Assembly (NCBI GenBank): GCA_023150215.1
Contig: JAKLLJ010000043.1
Coordinates: forward strand, 1 to 15,050
Length of the DNA: 15,050 nt
Source of the DNA: Thauera sp.
GTDB lineage: Bacteria > Pseudomonadota > Gammaproteobacteria > Burkholderiales > Rhodocyclaceae
Direction of reading: 5' to 3'
Shown: piece by piece, positions 7,918 through 14,580 of the stretch
Numbering within the stretch: the stretch's first letter is position 1
Layout: every line of letters starts with the position of its first letter
Translations under genes and position numbers: made by a program
The notes under the pieces: model-generated
Seen by the model: the letters and a program-made list of their open reading frames with translations, nothing else
Databases searched by the model: none
Told to the model about the DNA's origin: nothing

Positions 7918-8694
7918 ATGAAAGACATCCTCGTCGCCGTCGCGCGCGCCAGCCGCAGCCTGATGCGGCGCGACATCTTCTGGCACCTGCTGTGGCCGGG
8001 CCTGCTTGCGGTCGTGGTCTGGGCCGGGGTGGCGGTATATTCGTGGACGCCGGTCACCGAATGGCTCTACGCCACGGTCAGCGGCTGGTCGTGGATCGGC
8101 GGCTGGGTGTCGGCCTCGGAGACCACCGCGGCGATCGTGCTGGTGCTGATCCAGATCGCCACCGCGCTGCTCGTGGTGCCGCTGGTCTACGTCACCGCCG
8201 CGATGCTGGTGGCGACCATCGCGCTGCCGATGATGCTCGAGCGCGTCGCACGGACCGACTACGCCGACGTCGAGCAGCGCCGCGGCGGCTCTAACCTTGG
8301 CAGTGCGTTCAACTCCATCGTTGCCGCCGTGCTGTTCCTGATCGCGCTCGTGGTCTCGCTGCCGCTGTGGCTGATTCCCGGTGCCGGCCTGCTGATCTCG
8401 GTCGCGCTCACCGGCTGGCTCAACCAGCGCGCGTTCGGCTACGACGCGCTGATGTTCCACGCCGACAAGGGCGAGCTGCAGCGCCTGCGTGACGACTGGC
8501 GGCCGCAGATGCTGCTGCTCGGCGGTGGTGGCGCGCTGCTCGCCTACGTGCCGGTGATCAACCTGGTCGCGCCAGCCTTCGCCGGCCTTGCCTTCGTCCA
8601 TTACATGCTGGAAACCCTGCGCCGTCACCGGCTCAAGTACGGCGTCACCGTGCTCGATGCCGACGCGGGTGCCGAACAGCGGAAACTGCCATGA
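7918..8694 (+). CDS. EI24-domain (CysZ-like) inner-membrane protein
   Basis: A 258-residue membrane protein of the EI24/CysZ superfamily. Hydrophobic segments appear near residues 22-45, 70-105, 135-170 and 195-225, with charged loops between. The GWLNQRAFGYDALMFHA stretch (about 165-181) matches the conserved region in proteobacterial EI24 proteins, where an NQR/YNRRLF-like turn precedes AFGYDAL. CysZ itself is a sulfate transporter, but proteins of this branch are usually annotated only as EI24-domain proteins and their substrate is not established. The start at 7918 has GGGAG upstream and is 13 bases after the ffh stop. Its TGA overlaps the ATG of the next gene (ATGA), which points to coupled translation. 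Confidence 0.85.
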   Translation: MKDILVAVARASRSLMRRDIFWHLLWPGLLAVVVWAGVAVYSWTPVTEWLYATVSGWSWIGGWVSASETTAAIVLVLIQIATALLVVPLVYVTAAMLVATIALPMMLERVARTDYADVEQRRGGSNLGSAFNSIVAAVLFLIALVVSLPLWLIPGAGLLISVALTGWLNQRAFGYDALMFHADKGELQRLRDDWRPQMLLLGGGGALLAYVPVINLVAPAFAGLAFVHYMLETLRRHRLKYGVTVLDADAGAEQRKLP

Positions 8695-9440
8695 ACTTCG
8701 GTGCCCTCATCATCGGCGACGAGATTCTCTCCGGCCGCCGCAGCGACAAGCACCTCGCCCGGCTCATCGAGCTGCTCGCCGCGCGCGGCCTCAAGCTGTC
8801 GTGGGCACGCTACGCGGGTGATGATTTCGTCCGCCTCACCGAGACTCTGCGCCAGACCTTCGCCACCGGCGACGTGGTGTTCAGCTTCGGCGGCATCGGC
8901 GCCACGCCCGACGACCGCACGCGTGAGGCGGCCGGCGCTGCGCTCGGCCTGGAACTCGCCCTGCATCCCGCGGCCGAGGCCGAGATCCGCGCCCGCTTTG
9001 GCGCCGAGATCACCCCCGAGCGCCTGCAGATGGGCGTGTATCCGGTGGGCAGCGAGATCATTCCCAACAGCTTCAACCGCATCCCCGGCTTCTCGATCCG
9101 CGAGCACTACTTCACGCCCGGTTTCCCGGTCATGGCCTGGCCGATGGTGGAGTGGGTGCTCGACACCCGATACACCCACCTGCATCACGCCGAGGACTAC
9201 GTCGAGCAGGCGGTCACCGTGTGGGACGCCTACGAGGGGCAACTGATCGGGCTGATGCGCCAGGTCACTGCCGACTTCCCCGATGCCACCTTGTTCAGCT
9301 TGCCGACGATCGCCGGCGAAGGGCAGCGTCGTTCGCTGGAGCTCGGCATGAAGGGCGCGCTGGCCCGGGTGCAGGCGGCGATGACGGTGATCAAGACCGA
9401 TCTGTCGGCACGCGGCCTGGAGTGGGAAGACAAGGTTTGA
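8691..9440 (+). CDS. CinA-N / MoaB-MogA-like molybdopterin-binding domain protein
   Basis: A 249-residue protein with one MoCF_biosynth (MoaB/MogA) domain, the kind found as the N-terminal half of CinA ('competence/damage-inducible protein A'). It opens with ALIIGDEILSGRRSDKH (about 5-21), the nucleotide/pterin-binding start of the family. It then shows the loop FSFGGIGATPDDRTREA (about 64-80), equivalent to GGxGPTxDD, and IPNSFNRIPGF near 125. The C-terminal nicotinamide-nucleotide amidase domain of full CinA is missing, so NMN deamidation is not expected from this protein. The actual substrate is unknown. It overlaps the preceding EI24 gene by 4 bases, and the next gene probably begins at a TTG overlapping its stop codon. 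Confidence 0.85.
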   Translation: MNFGALIIGDEILSGRRSDKHLARLIELLAARGLKLSWARYAGDDFVRLTETLRQTFATGDVVFSFGGIGATPDDRTREAAGAALGLELALHPAAEAEIRARFGAEITPERLQMGVYPVGSEIIPNSFNRIPGFSIREHYFTPGFPVMAWPMVEWVLDTRYTHLHHAEDYVEQAVTVWDAYEGQLIGLMRQVTADFPDATLFSLPTIAGEGQRRSLELGMKGALARVQAAMTVIKTDLSARGLEWEDKV

Positions 9441-10210
9441 GCACGGGCGTGCGTGCGGCGGCCTCCGAGCAGGCGCACAGCCTGGTCATCGAGGGGACCC
9501 CGGTCGAGCTGGTGTTGCGTCGATCGGCGCGGCGCTCGTTCGCGCTCCAGGTCGATCATCGTGGCGCGCGCGTGGCGGCGCCGCTTCGTGCGCCGCTTGG
9601 CGAGGTGGAGCGCTTCGTGTACAGCCATGGGCGCTGGCTGCTCGACCGTCTGCGCGCGCGCGCCGCGCTCGTGCCGCCGGCGGCGTTTGCGATCGCCGAT
9701 GGTGCCCGCCTGCCCCTGCTCGGCCGCCCGCTGGTGCTGCGCCTGGCGGCAGGCCGAACGGCGCGCTGGAAATCGAGACCGAATGGTGGCGAGGAACTCT
9801 TGCTGCCGCTTGCGAGCGATGCGTCGCGTGCCTTGGTGCGCGCATTGCGTGCGCGCGCACTGGACTGGTACCGCGGTCGCGTCGAGGAATACTGCCATCG
9901 CCTCGGCGTGCCGCCGCCGGCGCTGCGCCTGTCGAGTGCGGCGACGCGCTGGGGCAGCTGCAGCCGCCGCTCCGGCATTCGCCTGCACTGGCGTCTGATT
10001 CATCTCGAGCCGGCGCTGATCGACTACGTGGTCGCCCACGAGGTCGCGCATCTGATCGAGATGAATCACTCCGCGCGCTTCTGGGCCGTGGTCGAGCACC
10101 TCTACCCCGACTGGCGTGCGGCCCGCGCCGCCCTGCGCGCCGCCGCCGCGACCCTGCCGGTGATTGCCAGCGCCGCCGCCGATCGTGGCCAGCTCGACGG
10201 CGAACACTGA
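9437..10210 (+). CDS. YgjP-like (DUF45) zinc metallopeptidase-family protein
   Basis: About 257 residues of the YgjP/M48-like metal-dependent hydrolase family. The zinc motif HEVAH lies at 201-205 with a further histidine H211 in MNHSARFW, as in UTP-pyrophosphatase/WLM-type proteins. The preceding RWGSCSRRSGIRLHWRLIHLEP block (about 171-192) is the strongest family signature. The N-terminal part (about 15-70) is the small beta domain of the family. There is no signal peptide, so it is cytoplasmic. The start is uncertain: TTG at 9437 overlaps the previous stop codon, with GGAAGACAAGG just upstream; GTG at 9449 is the alternative. The substrate is not established for this branch. Confidence 0.85.
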   Translation: MSTGVRAAASEQAHSLVIEGTPVELVLRRSARRSFALQVDHRGARVAAPLRAPLGEVERFVYSHGRWLLDRLRARAALVPPAAFAIADGARLPLLGRPLVLRLAAGRTARWKSRPNGGEELLLPLASDASRALVRALRARALDWYRGRVEEYCHRLGVPPPALRLSSAATRWGSCSRRSGIRLHWRLIHLEPALIDYVVAHEVAHLIEMNHSARFWAVVEHLYPDWRAARAALRAAAATLPVIASAAADRGQLDGEH

Positions 10211-10252
10211 GCGAGCGCAAAGACTGACAACCCAAGCACAAAGGAAACTCCC

Positions 10253-10632
<380 letters not shown>

Positions 10633-10639
<7 letters not shown>

Positions 10640-10656
10640 GCGTCGACGCTCAGGCC
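10633..10656. terminator. Perfect 24-bp palindrome spanning two convergent stop codons
   Basis: The halves GGCCTGAGCGTC and GACGCTCAGGCC are exact reverse complements. The palindrome contains the end of gloA (GCC TGA, stop 10637-10639) and, on the other strand, the end of the HD-GYP gene (GCC TGA, stop 10650-10652). A transcript in either direction could form the same strong hairpin. No T-run follows on either side, so a bidirectional transcript-end or transcript-stabilising role is inferred rather than shown. Confidence 0.5.
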
Positions 10657-11738
10657 GGGACGGCGGGCGCAGACGGCGCGTCCTCGTCCTGGTAGCGCGC
10701 TTGCACCGCGAGGACGCCGTCCCAGGCATGGAGCAGGGCGTCGACGCAGTGCGGATCGAAATGCGAGCCGCGCCCTTCGCGCAGCAGCGCGATCGCGCGC
10801 GACATCGGCCACGCCGGCTTGTAGGGGCGCGACGAAGTCAGCGCATCGAACACGTCGGCCACGCTGACGATGCGGCCCTCGATCGGGATCGCTGCGCCGG
10901 CCAAGCCCCGCGGGTAGCCGCTGCCGTCGAACCTTTCGTGGTGGGTGAGCGCGATCGTCGCGCCCAGGCGCAGGATGCTCGACGACGAACCCTTGAGGAT
11001 GTCGTGGCCGATCTGCGGATGGCGCTTCATCACCGCGAACTCCTCCGGCGTGAGGCGGCCGGGCTTGAGCAGGATGGTGTCGGGGATGCCGAGCTTGCCG
11101 ACGTCGTGCATCGGCGCAGCCATCAGCAGCGCTTCGGCGAGTTCCTCGCCAAGGCCGAGTTGGCGCGCGATCAGTGCCGAGTAGTGCGACATGCGCTGGA
11201 TGTGGGCTCCGGTCTCGGGGTCGCGGAATTCGGCGGCACGTGAAAGCCGGGTGATGGTTTCGCGTTCGCGGTCGAGGATGTCGGCGGTGGCCTTGCGCAC
11301 CTCGGCGGCGAGCGTCTCGGTGCGCTGGCTGCTGGCGAGGAAGGCTTCGCGCAGCTTGAGCATGTTGCGTACGCGCGCCTCGAATTCCCGACCGTCGATC
11401 GGCTTGGTGAGGAAGTCGCTCGCGCCGCAGTCGAGTGCGCCGTAGCGGATATGGCGCTCGTGGCTCGCGGTAACCATCAGGATCGGCAGATCGTCCTGGT
11501 GACGATACGCGCGCATCCGGCGCACGAACTCCAGCCCGTCCATGTCCGGCATCATGTAGTCGACGATGATGAGGTCGGGCTCGTTCGCCAAACACCATTC
11601 GAGCGCTGCGGTAGGGCGCTCGAACGTGTGTGCACAGGCGTTTGGCATGCGGTCGACGAGTTTGCCGATCACGCTCAGGTTGAGCGGCGTGTCGTCGACC
11701 ACGGCAACCTGCATGCGGTGGTCGGGTGACGGATTCAT
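10650..11738 (-). CDS. Response regulator with HD-GYP output domain (cyclic-di-GMP phosphodiesterase type)
   Basis: A 362-residue two-domain protein. The receiver domain (about 10-125) has the acidic pair D15/D16, phosphoacceptor D60 (in LIIVDYMMPDMDG) and K112 (in DFLTKP). A helical linker leads into an HD-GYP domain (about 160-345) with catalytic H211/D212 in MHDVGKLGIPD, then HHERFDGSGYP (266-276) containing the GYP motif, and D295 in VSVADVFDALTS. All key residues are present, so it is likely an active, phosphorylation-controlled c-di-GMP hydrolase in the cytoplasm. No sensor kinase is encoded nearby. It converges on gloA and lies downstream of the flavoprotein gene on the same strand, 81 bases after it. 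No good ribosome site or promoter is visible at the start. Confidence 0.94.
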   Translation of the reverse strand: MNPSPDHRMQVAVVDDTPLNLSVIGKLVDRMPNACAHTFERPTAALEWCLANEPDLIIVDYMMPDMDGLEFVRRMRAYRHQDDLPILMVTASHERHIRYGALDCGASDFLTKPIDGREFEARVRNMLKLREAFLASSQRTETLAAEVRKATADILDRERETITRLSRAAEFRDPETGAHIQRMSHYSALIARQLGLGEELAEALLMAAPMHDVGKLGIPDTILLKPGRLTPEEFAVMKRHPQIGHDILKGSSSSILRLGATIALTHHERFDGSGYPRGLAGAAIPIEGRIVSVADVFDALTSSRPYKPAWPMSRAIALLREGRGSHFDPHCVDALLHAWDGVLAVQARYQDEDAPSAPAVPA

Positions 11739-11819
11739 CCCGGCAGTATCGCCGTGCGTTCGGCTGGCGGCCTAGGAACTAATGCGCGGCGTGCCGCATC
11801 CTGGCCCGCCGTGCAGGCT

Positions 11820-13064
11820 TCATTCGGGCAGCGTCACGCGCCCTTCGGTGCTGAACTGGTAGTCGTTGAACACGTGCTCGGCGGAGAGGATGCGGTAGTC
11901 GCCGTTGTCCTCGCGCACCGTGGTGTCCTTGAGGCGGTAGGTGTAGTGGCCGCAAGTCCAGCAGTCGAAGTTGCGCATGTGGGTGCACAGACAGGTCTTG
12001 TCGAAGACCTTGATTTTCTTCGCCTCCGGGTGCGCAGCGACCTCGCGGTTGTAGGCCTCGATGTACTGGCAGTTGCCGGTGGAGTCGAGCAGGTAGCCGT
12101 AAGCCTCGCAGTTGGGGCGGATACCGCTGCCGATCGCCGGGCTGCTCTTCAGCATGCGCATCGGATAGCCGGTGGGAGAGATCTGGTTCACCTCGATCTC
12201 GTCCTCCTCGGCCCTGAAGTAGTCTTGCTTGACCTCGTCGGGCAGGCCGCATTCCTTGGTGACGGTGAAGCGGGTCGCCACCTGCACTGCGGCGGCGCCG
12301 GCCTCAAGGAAGTTCACCGCATCGGTGCCGGTGAAGATGCCGCCGGCCGGGATCAGCGGGATGTCGATCTGCTGTGCGCGCATCCAGTCGCGGATCTCGG
12401 CGACGATGGTGGCGAGGTCGTACTGCGCCCAGTCCATGCCGAAGCCGAGGTGGCCGCCGGCGAGCGGTCCTTCGACCACGACGTAGTCGGGCATGCGCCC
12501 GGTGCGTGCGCTTTTCTTGAGAAAGAGCTGCAGTGCGCGCAGCGAGCTGACGATGATGCCGAGCTGGACGTCGCGGAAGCGCGGATGGTCTTCGATCAGC
12601 GCGAACGAACCGAGGTGCAGGCCGGCCGCGAGCGTGATGCCATCGATGCCGTGGTCCATCGCAGTGCGCAGGCGCACGCGCAGCGTGTCCTTGGGCGCGT
12701 TCATCGTCAGCTTTTCCATGCAGTTGATGAACACCATGCCCGCGCCGCGCTTGCGCTCCATGGTGCGGCCGACGTGGGTCGCGGTCGCCTCGGCAATCAG
12801 GCCGAGGTCGAACTGCACCACCGACTTGTCGGTGTTGGCGACGTTGAACTTGTACTGCTGCAACTTGTTCTTGACGTACTTGGTGTTGTAGCGCCGGTCG
12901 GACACGGTCGGCAGCATTGCGTCGGAGATGTGTCCGACCCCGCCCAGGCGGGCAGCTTCGAGAGCCAGGTCGGCGGTGGAAATATCCACCCCCATGCCGC
13001 CGACCATGATCGGCACGAGTTCCTGAGAACCCAGTTTCAGGCGGAAATCATCTACACGCTTCAT
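11820..13064 (-). CDS. Nitronate monooxygenase-like FMN oxidoreductase with Cys-rich C-terminus
   Basis: A 414-residue TIM-barrel flavoprotein of the NPD/nitronate monooxygenase superfamily. The N-terminal PIMVGGMGVDIST (18-30) and GGVGHIS (41-47) blocks, the FMN-phosphate loop GPLAGGHLGFG (199-209, H205) and PAGGIFTGTDAVNFLEAGAAAVQVATRF (239-266) define the family. The last ~100 residues are unusual, with six cysteines: C319, C332, then C358, C360, C368 and C371 in a CxC-x7-CxxC pattern that could hold a metal or Fe-S cluster. The true substrate is unknown; related folds include nitronate oxidases and enoyl reductases. The start at 13064 is preferred over an in-frame ATG at 13097, because the latter lies inside the best -10 box. 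It is divergent from the AhpD-like gene. Confidence 0.85.
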   Translation of the reverse strand: MKRVDDFRLKLGSQELVPIMVGGMGVDISTADLALEAARLGGVGHISDAMLPTVSDRRYNTKYVKNKLQQYKFNVANTDKSVVQFDLGLIAEATATHVGRTMERKRGAGMVFINCMEKLTMNAPKDTLRVRLRTAMDHGIDGITLAAGLHLGSFALIEDHPRFRDVQLGIIVSSLRALQLFLKKSARTGRMPDYVVVEGPLAGGHLGFGMDWAQYDLATIVAEIRDWMRAQQIDIPLIPAGGIFTGTDAVNFLEAGAAAVQVATRFTVTKECGLPDEVKQDYFRAEEDEIEVNQISPTGYPMRMLKSSPAIGSGIRPNCEAYGYLLDSTGNCQYIEAYNREVAAHPEAKKIKVFDKTCLCTHMRNFDCWTCGHYTYRLKDTTVREDNGDYRILSAEHVFNDYQFSTEGRVTLPE

Positions 13065-13095
13065 TGCTTCGAGTCCGTTAATTCGGCAGTCCGAC

Positions 13096-13125
13096 ATTAT
13101 CACCCGAGAGCCCTTCCGCACCCAA
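13096..13125 (-). promoter_or_regulatory. Candidate promoter for the flavoprotein gene
   Basis: On the minus strand TTGGGT (complement of 13120-13125) and GATAAT (complement of 13096-13101) are 18 bases apart. Transcription would begin near 13089, about 25 bases before the ATG at 13064 and downstream of the alternative ATG at 13097. This supports the shorter protein. No comparably good promoter was found for the divergent gene in the 180-base gap. Confidence 0.45.
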
Positions 13126-13244
13126 GTTCGAGGCGCGTTCGGGCGTCGGTTACCATGCCCGTTCGACATCGAATCGGGTCCCGAGTGCGATCCCGGAACA
13201 CGCCGGGTCGCAGTCGAGCCCCCATATACCGGAGGAAACTTCCC

Positions 13245-13823
13245 ATGACCGAACGCATCAGCCGCTTCACCGTCCCCGACCTCGCCGACGTGCCCGAGGA
13301 CGTGCGCAATCGCATCCTCGCCGTGCAGGAGAAAGCCGGCTTCGTGCCCAACGTGTTCCTGATGCTGGCGCACCGCCCAGCCGAGTTCCGCGCGTTCTTC
13401 GACTACCACGATGCGCTGATGGAAAAGGACCTTGGCCTCACCAAGGCCGAGCGCGAGATGATCGTCGTCGCCACCTCCGCCGCCGGCCAGTGCCTGTACT
13501 GCGTCATCGCCCACGGCGCGGTGCTGCGCATCCGCGCGAAGAACCCGCGCATCGCCGACCAACTCGCCGCCAACTACCGCAAGGCCGAGATCACGCCGCG
13601 CCAGCGCGCGATGCTGGACTTTGCGGTGAAGCTGTCGACGCGTGGGGGTGAGATCGAGGATGGGGACATCGAGGTGCTGCGCATGCACGGCTTCGACGAC
13701 GAGGCGATCTGGGACATCGGCGCGATCACCGCCTTCTTCGGCATGAGCAATCGCTTGGTGCATCTCACCGGCACGCCGCCCAACGAACCCTTCTACCTGA
13801 TGGGCAGGGTGCCGAAGAGCTGA
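13245..13823 (+). CDS. AhpD-like / carboxymuconolactone-decarboxylase-family peroxidase-related protein
   Basis: A 192-residue cytoplasmic protein of the 'uncharacterized peroxidase-related enzyme' branch of the AhpD/CMD superfamily. The redox motif CLYC (C83, C86) followed by H90 in GQCLYCVIAHGA is the AhpD-type CxxC-x3-H active site used for thiol-dependent peroxide reduction. The N-terminal VPNVFLMLAHRPAEFRAFFDYHDAL (36-60) and C-terminal GMSNRLVHLTG..PNEPFY segments are typical of this branch. The start at 13245 has a strong GGAGGAAA 7 bases upstream. It is transcribed away from the flavoprotein gene; the pairing of two small redox genes hints at shared chemistry, but that is inference. 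The electron donor is unknown. Confidence 0.88.
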   Translation: MTERISRFTVPDLADVPEDVRNRILAVQEKAGFVPNVFLMLAHRPAEFRAFFDYHDALMEKDLGLTKAEREMIVVATSAAGQCLYCVIAHGAVLRIRAKNPRIADQLAANYRKAEITPRQRAMLDFAVKLSTRGGEIEDGDIEVLRMHGFDDEAIWDIGAITAFFGMSNRLVHLTGTPPNEPFYLMGRVPKS

Positions 13824-13828
13824 GGCGG

Positions 13829-13849
13829 GCCGCGGCCGTGCGGCGCGGC
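13829..13849 (+). terminator. GC hairpin downstream of the AhpD-like gene
   Basis: GCCGCG (13829-13834) pairs with CGCGGC (13844-13849) across a 9-base loop, 5 bases after the stop codon. It is followed by GGTCTTGCCC, which is not a clean T-run. It may end the AhpD-like transcript before the tmRNA promoter. Confidence 0.35.
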
Positions 13850-13910
13850 GGTCTTGCCCGCAAGCGTGCAATTGCTTACAAACGAGCGGCGTCTTGTCCC
13901 CGCGCAGGCA

Positions 13911-13939
13911 TTGAATGCGGCGGCCGACCTGCGTAAGAT
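13911..13939 (+). promoter_or_regulatory. Sigma-70-type promoter of the permuted tmRNA gene
   Basis: TTGAAT (13911-13916) and TAAGAT (13934-13939) are separated by exactly 17 bases. The predicted start near 13945-13947 fits the 5' end expected for the acceptor piece, just before the strand (13949-13954) that can pair with the coding piece. A stable-RNA gene is expected to have such a promoter. Confidence 0.65.
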
Positions 13940-13944
13940 CGCGG

Positions 13945-14010
13945 ACATGGTTGTAATCCCGGCAATCTGGAGGCGTTCTGGACAGGGGTTCGATTCCCCT
14001 CACCTCCACC
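13945..14010 (+). ncRNA. tmRNA acceptor piece
   Basis: About 66 nt comprising the P2 strand, a GGCGTTCTGGAC segment like the one that precedes the T-arm in other tmRNAs, the T-arm (13984-14000), acceptor strand CACCTCC and discriminator A (14008). The genomic bases after the discriminator read CCC rather than CCA. The terminal A must therefore be added by tRNA nucleotidyltransferase after trimming. The 5' end is inferred from the promoter and the 3' end from the acceptor stem. Confidence 0.85.
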
Positions 14011-14037
14011 CAAGCGCATTAGGGAGTGTGTTTGGGT
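14011..14037 (+). ncRNA. Intervening segment of the tmRNA precursor
   Basis: This segment joins the acceptor piece to the coding piece. It lengthens the acceptor stem into one hairpin: 14001-14018 pairs with 14027-14044 over 18 consecutive positions (with some G-U), leaving the loop TTAGGGAG. The precursor is therefore a long helix to be cut on both sides: RNase P for the 5' end of the coding piece, and 3' tRNA processing for the acceptor piece. The cuts are inferred from known tmRNA maturation. Confidence 0.8.
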
Positions 14038-14361
14038 GGGGGTGTACCGGTTTCGACAGGGCGGGCAAAGGTGAGCAGGCAACCCGAAAGGCGACGGACG
14101 TAATCCGAGCAAATCCATAAACGCCAACGATGAGCGTTTCGCACTGGCCGCTTAAGGTCTATGCCGAGGCTGCTTGAGCCTTGTTACCAAAGAAAAGCCG
14201 GTGGGGACTTCGGTCCCCATCGTCACGTCTACGCTACGCAGTCCATTTCGGGGCGAGGTTCCACCGGCCGACGTGCTTTGCCCACGCGAGCCGAACGCAC
14301 CGTGGCTGCGCGGACCCCCGAAAAGCACAACGCCAACCCCGAAGGACTGGCGCAAGTGCTT
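14038..14361 (+). ncRNA. tmRNA coding piece with tag frame and pseudoknot region
   Basis: It begins with acceptor strand GGGGGTG and the D-like TTTCGACAGG. The tag frame follows (14123-14155), with a small hairpin AGGCT/AGCCT (14167-14181) just after its stop. A clear pseudoknot is built from GCCGGTGG (14197-14204) with CCACCGGC (14261-14268), interleaved with CACGT (14224-14228) and ACGTG (14271-14275). A C(UUCG)G-capped stem lies at 14203-14218; its first two bases overlap the first pseudoknot strand, so the two helices compete at that point. A last hairpin pairs AAGCAC/GTGCTT and CGCCA/TGGCG (14323-14361) and may mark the 3' end. Confidence 0.85.
14123..14155 (+). other. tmRNA proteolysis-tag reading frame (ANDERFALAA-stop)
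   Basis: From the resume codon GCC the frame reads A-N-D-E-R-F-A-L-A-A and stops at TAA (14153-14155). The AND start and the -ALAA end recognised by ClpXP/ClpAP are the usual tag features, and the sequence is of the form known from Betaproteobacteria. It is preceded by ATAAAC, like the A-rich SmpB-guided region upstream of resume codons. Confidence 0.95.
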
Positions 14362-14369
14362 GATTCAGT

Positions 14370-14415
14370 TGGTGGGCCCTGCGGGATTCGAACCCGCAAC
14401 CAAAGGATTATGAGT
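14370..14415 (-). pseudogene. 3' half of a CAU-anticodon tRNA (attachment-site remnant)
   Basis: On the minus strand the 46 bases read from tRNA position 31 to the CCA end: anticodon loop CTCATAA, stem TCCTT, variable loop TGGTT, T-arm GCGGG-TTCGAAT-CCCGC, acceptor strand AGGGCCC, discriminator A and CCA (14370-14372). Upstream of it (beyond 14415) the tRNA pattern stops: no D-arm and no GGGCCCT acceptor strand is found. This is the footprint left when an element integrates into the 3' half of a tRNA gene. CAU could be elongator Met or the Ile2 precursor. The intact copy should lie at the far end of the element, to the right. Confidence 0.85.
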
Positions 14416-14453
14416 TGTGCGGGCAGGCATTTTACCCGCTTTGACCCGTCTTT

Positions 14454-14461
14454 ATGTACGC
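14454..14461 (-). repeat. Inverted copy of GCGTACAT
   Basis: ATGTACGC, the reverse complement of the two direct copies at 14536-14554. It lies 39 bases inside the island from the tRNA remnant. A possible arm-type recombinase or excisionase site. Confidence 0.4.
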
Positions 14462-14535
14462 CTGCATGCCTATATAAATCAATGGTTTGGCGTTTTATTT
14501 AGTACCATGCGCTATTGCGTGCTTCTACCTGCGTC

Positions 14536-14554
14536 GCGTACATTGTGCGTACAT
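14536..14554 (+). repeat. Two direct copies of GCGTACAT, 11 bases apart
   Basis: GCGTACAT occurs at 14536-14543 and 14547-14554. The 11-base period places both on the same face of the helix, as for cooperative DNA-binding sites. Position between the attachment site and int suggests binding by the integrase arm domain or an excisionase. Confidence 0.5.
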
Positions 14555-14580
14555 GGCTCTTCCGAGGGCTTGTAACGAGT

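Larger units (their letters stand above)
13945..14361 (+). ncRNA. ssrA: Transfer-messenger RNA, circularly permuted two-piece form (beta-tmRNA)
   Basis: tmRNA rescues stalled ribosomes with SmpB and tags the unfinished protein for proteolysis. Here the normal order is inverted. The 3' part (T-arm AGGGG-TTCGATT-CCCCT and acceptor strand CACCTCC, 14001-14007) comes before the 5' part (acceptor strand GGGGGTG, 14038-14044, then TACCGGTTTCGACAGG, the tmRNA D-loop-like signature). The acceptor strands pair with one G-U. The pair GGTTGT (13949-13954) with GCAACC (14079-14084) can join the two pieces as helix P2. The tag frame reads ANDERFALAA and stop. Maturation must remove the intervening loop, leaving two RNAs held by base-pairing. 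This layout is an established class in some Betaproteobacteria. The 3' limit (14361) is the end of the last clear hairpin and is uncertain. Confidence 0.93.

Noticed and set aside
5655..8057. An 800-codon minus-strand open frame running from inside the EI24 gene across ffh into ypjD
   Set aside because: Only the last 276 codons (from 6485) code for a recognisable protein. The rest is antisense to ffh and has the His/Arg/Leu-rich composition typical of GC-rich shadow frames.
11754..13823. A 689-codon plus-strand frame ending in the AhpD-like gene
   Set aside because: Residues before the ATG at 13245 are antisense to the flavoprotein gene. The strong GGAGGAAA ribosome site fixes the true start.
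11820..14009. A 729-codon minus-strand frame ending in the flavoprotein gene
   Set aside because: The part upstream of 13064/13097 is antisense to the AhpD-like gene and the tmRNA acceptor piece; the family similarity starts at MKRVDDFRLKLG.
14203..14218. The GGGGAC-TTCG-GTCCCC hairpin as an intrinsic terminator
   Set aside because: It lies inside the tmRNA pseudoknot region and has no T-run after it; it is better explained as a structural RNA helix.
14441..14478. TTGACC with TATAAA as an int promoter
   Set aside because: The 26-base spacing is too long for sigma-70, and no better -35 lies 16-18 bases before the TATATAAAT stretch.
14161..14502. Short plus-strand open frames within the tmRNA coding piece and tRNA remnant
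   Set aside because: They cover structured RNA (pseudoknot helices, UUCG hairpin) and the tRNA 3' half, and show no protein family pattern.
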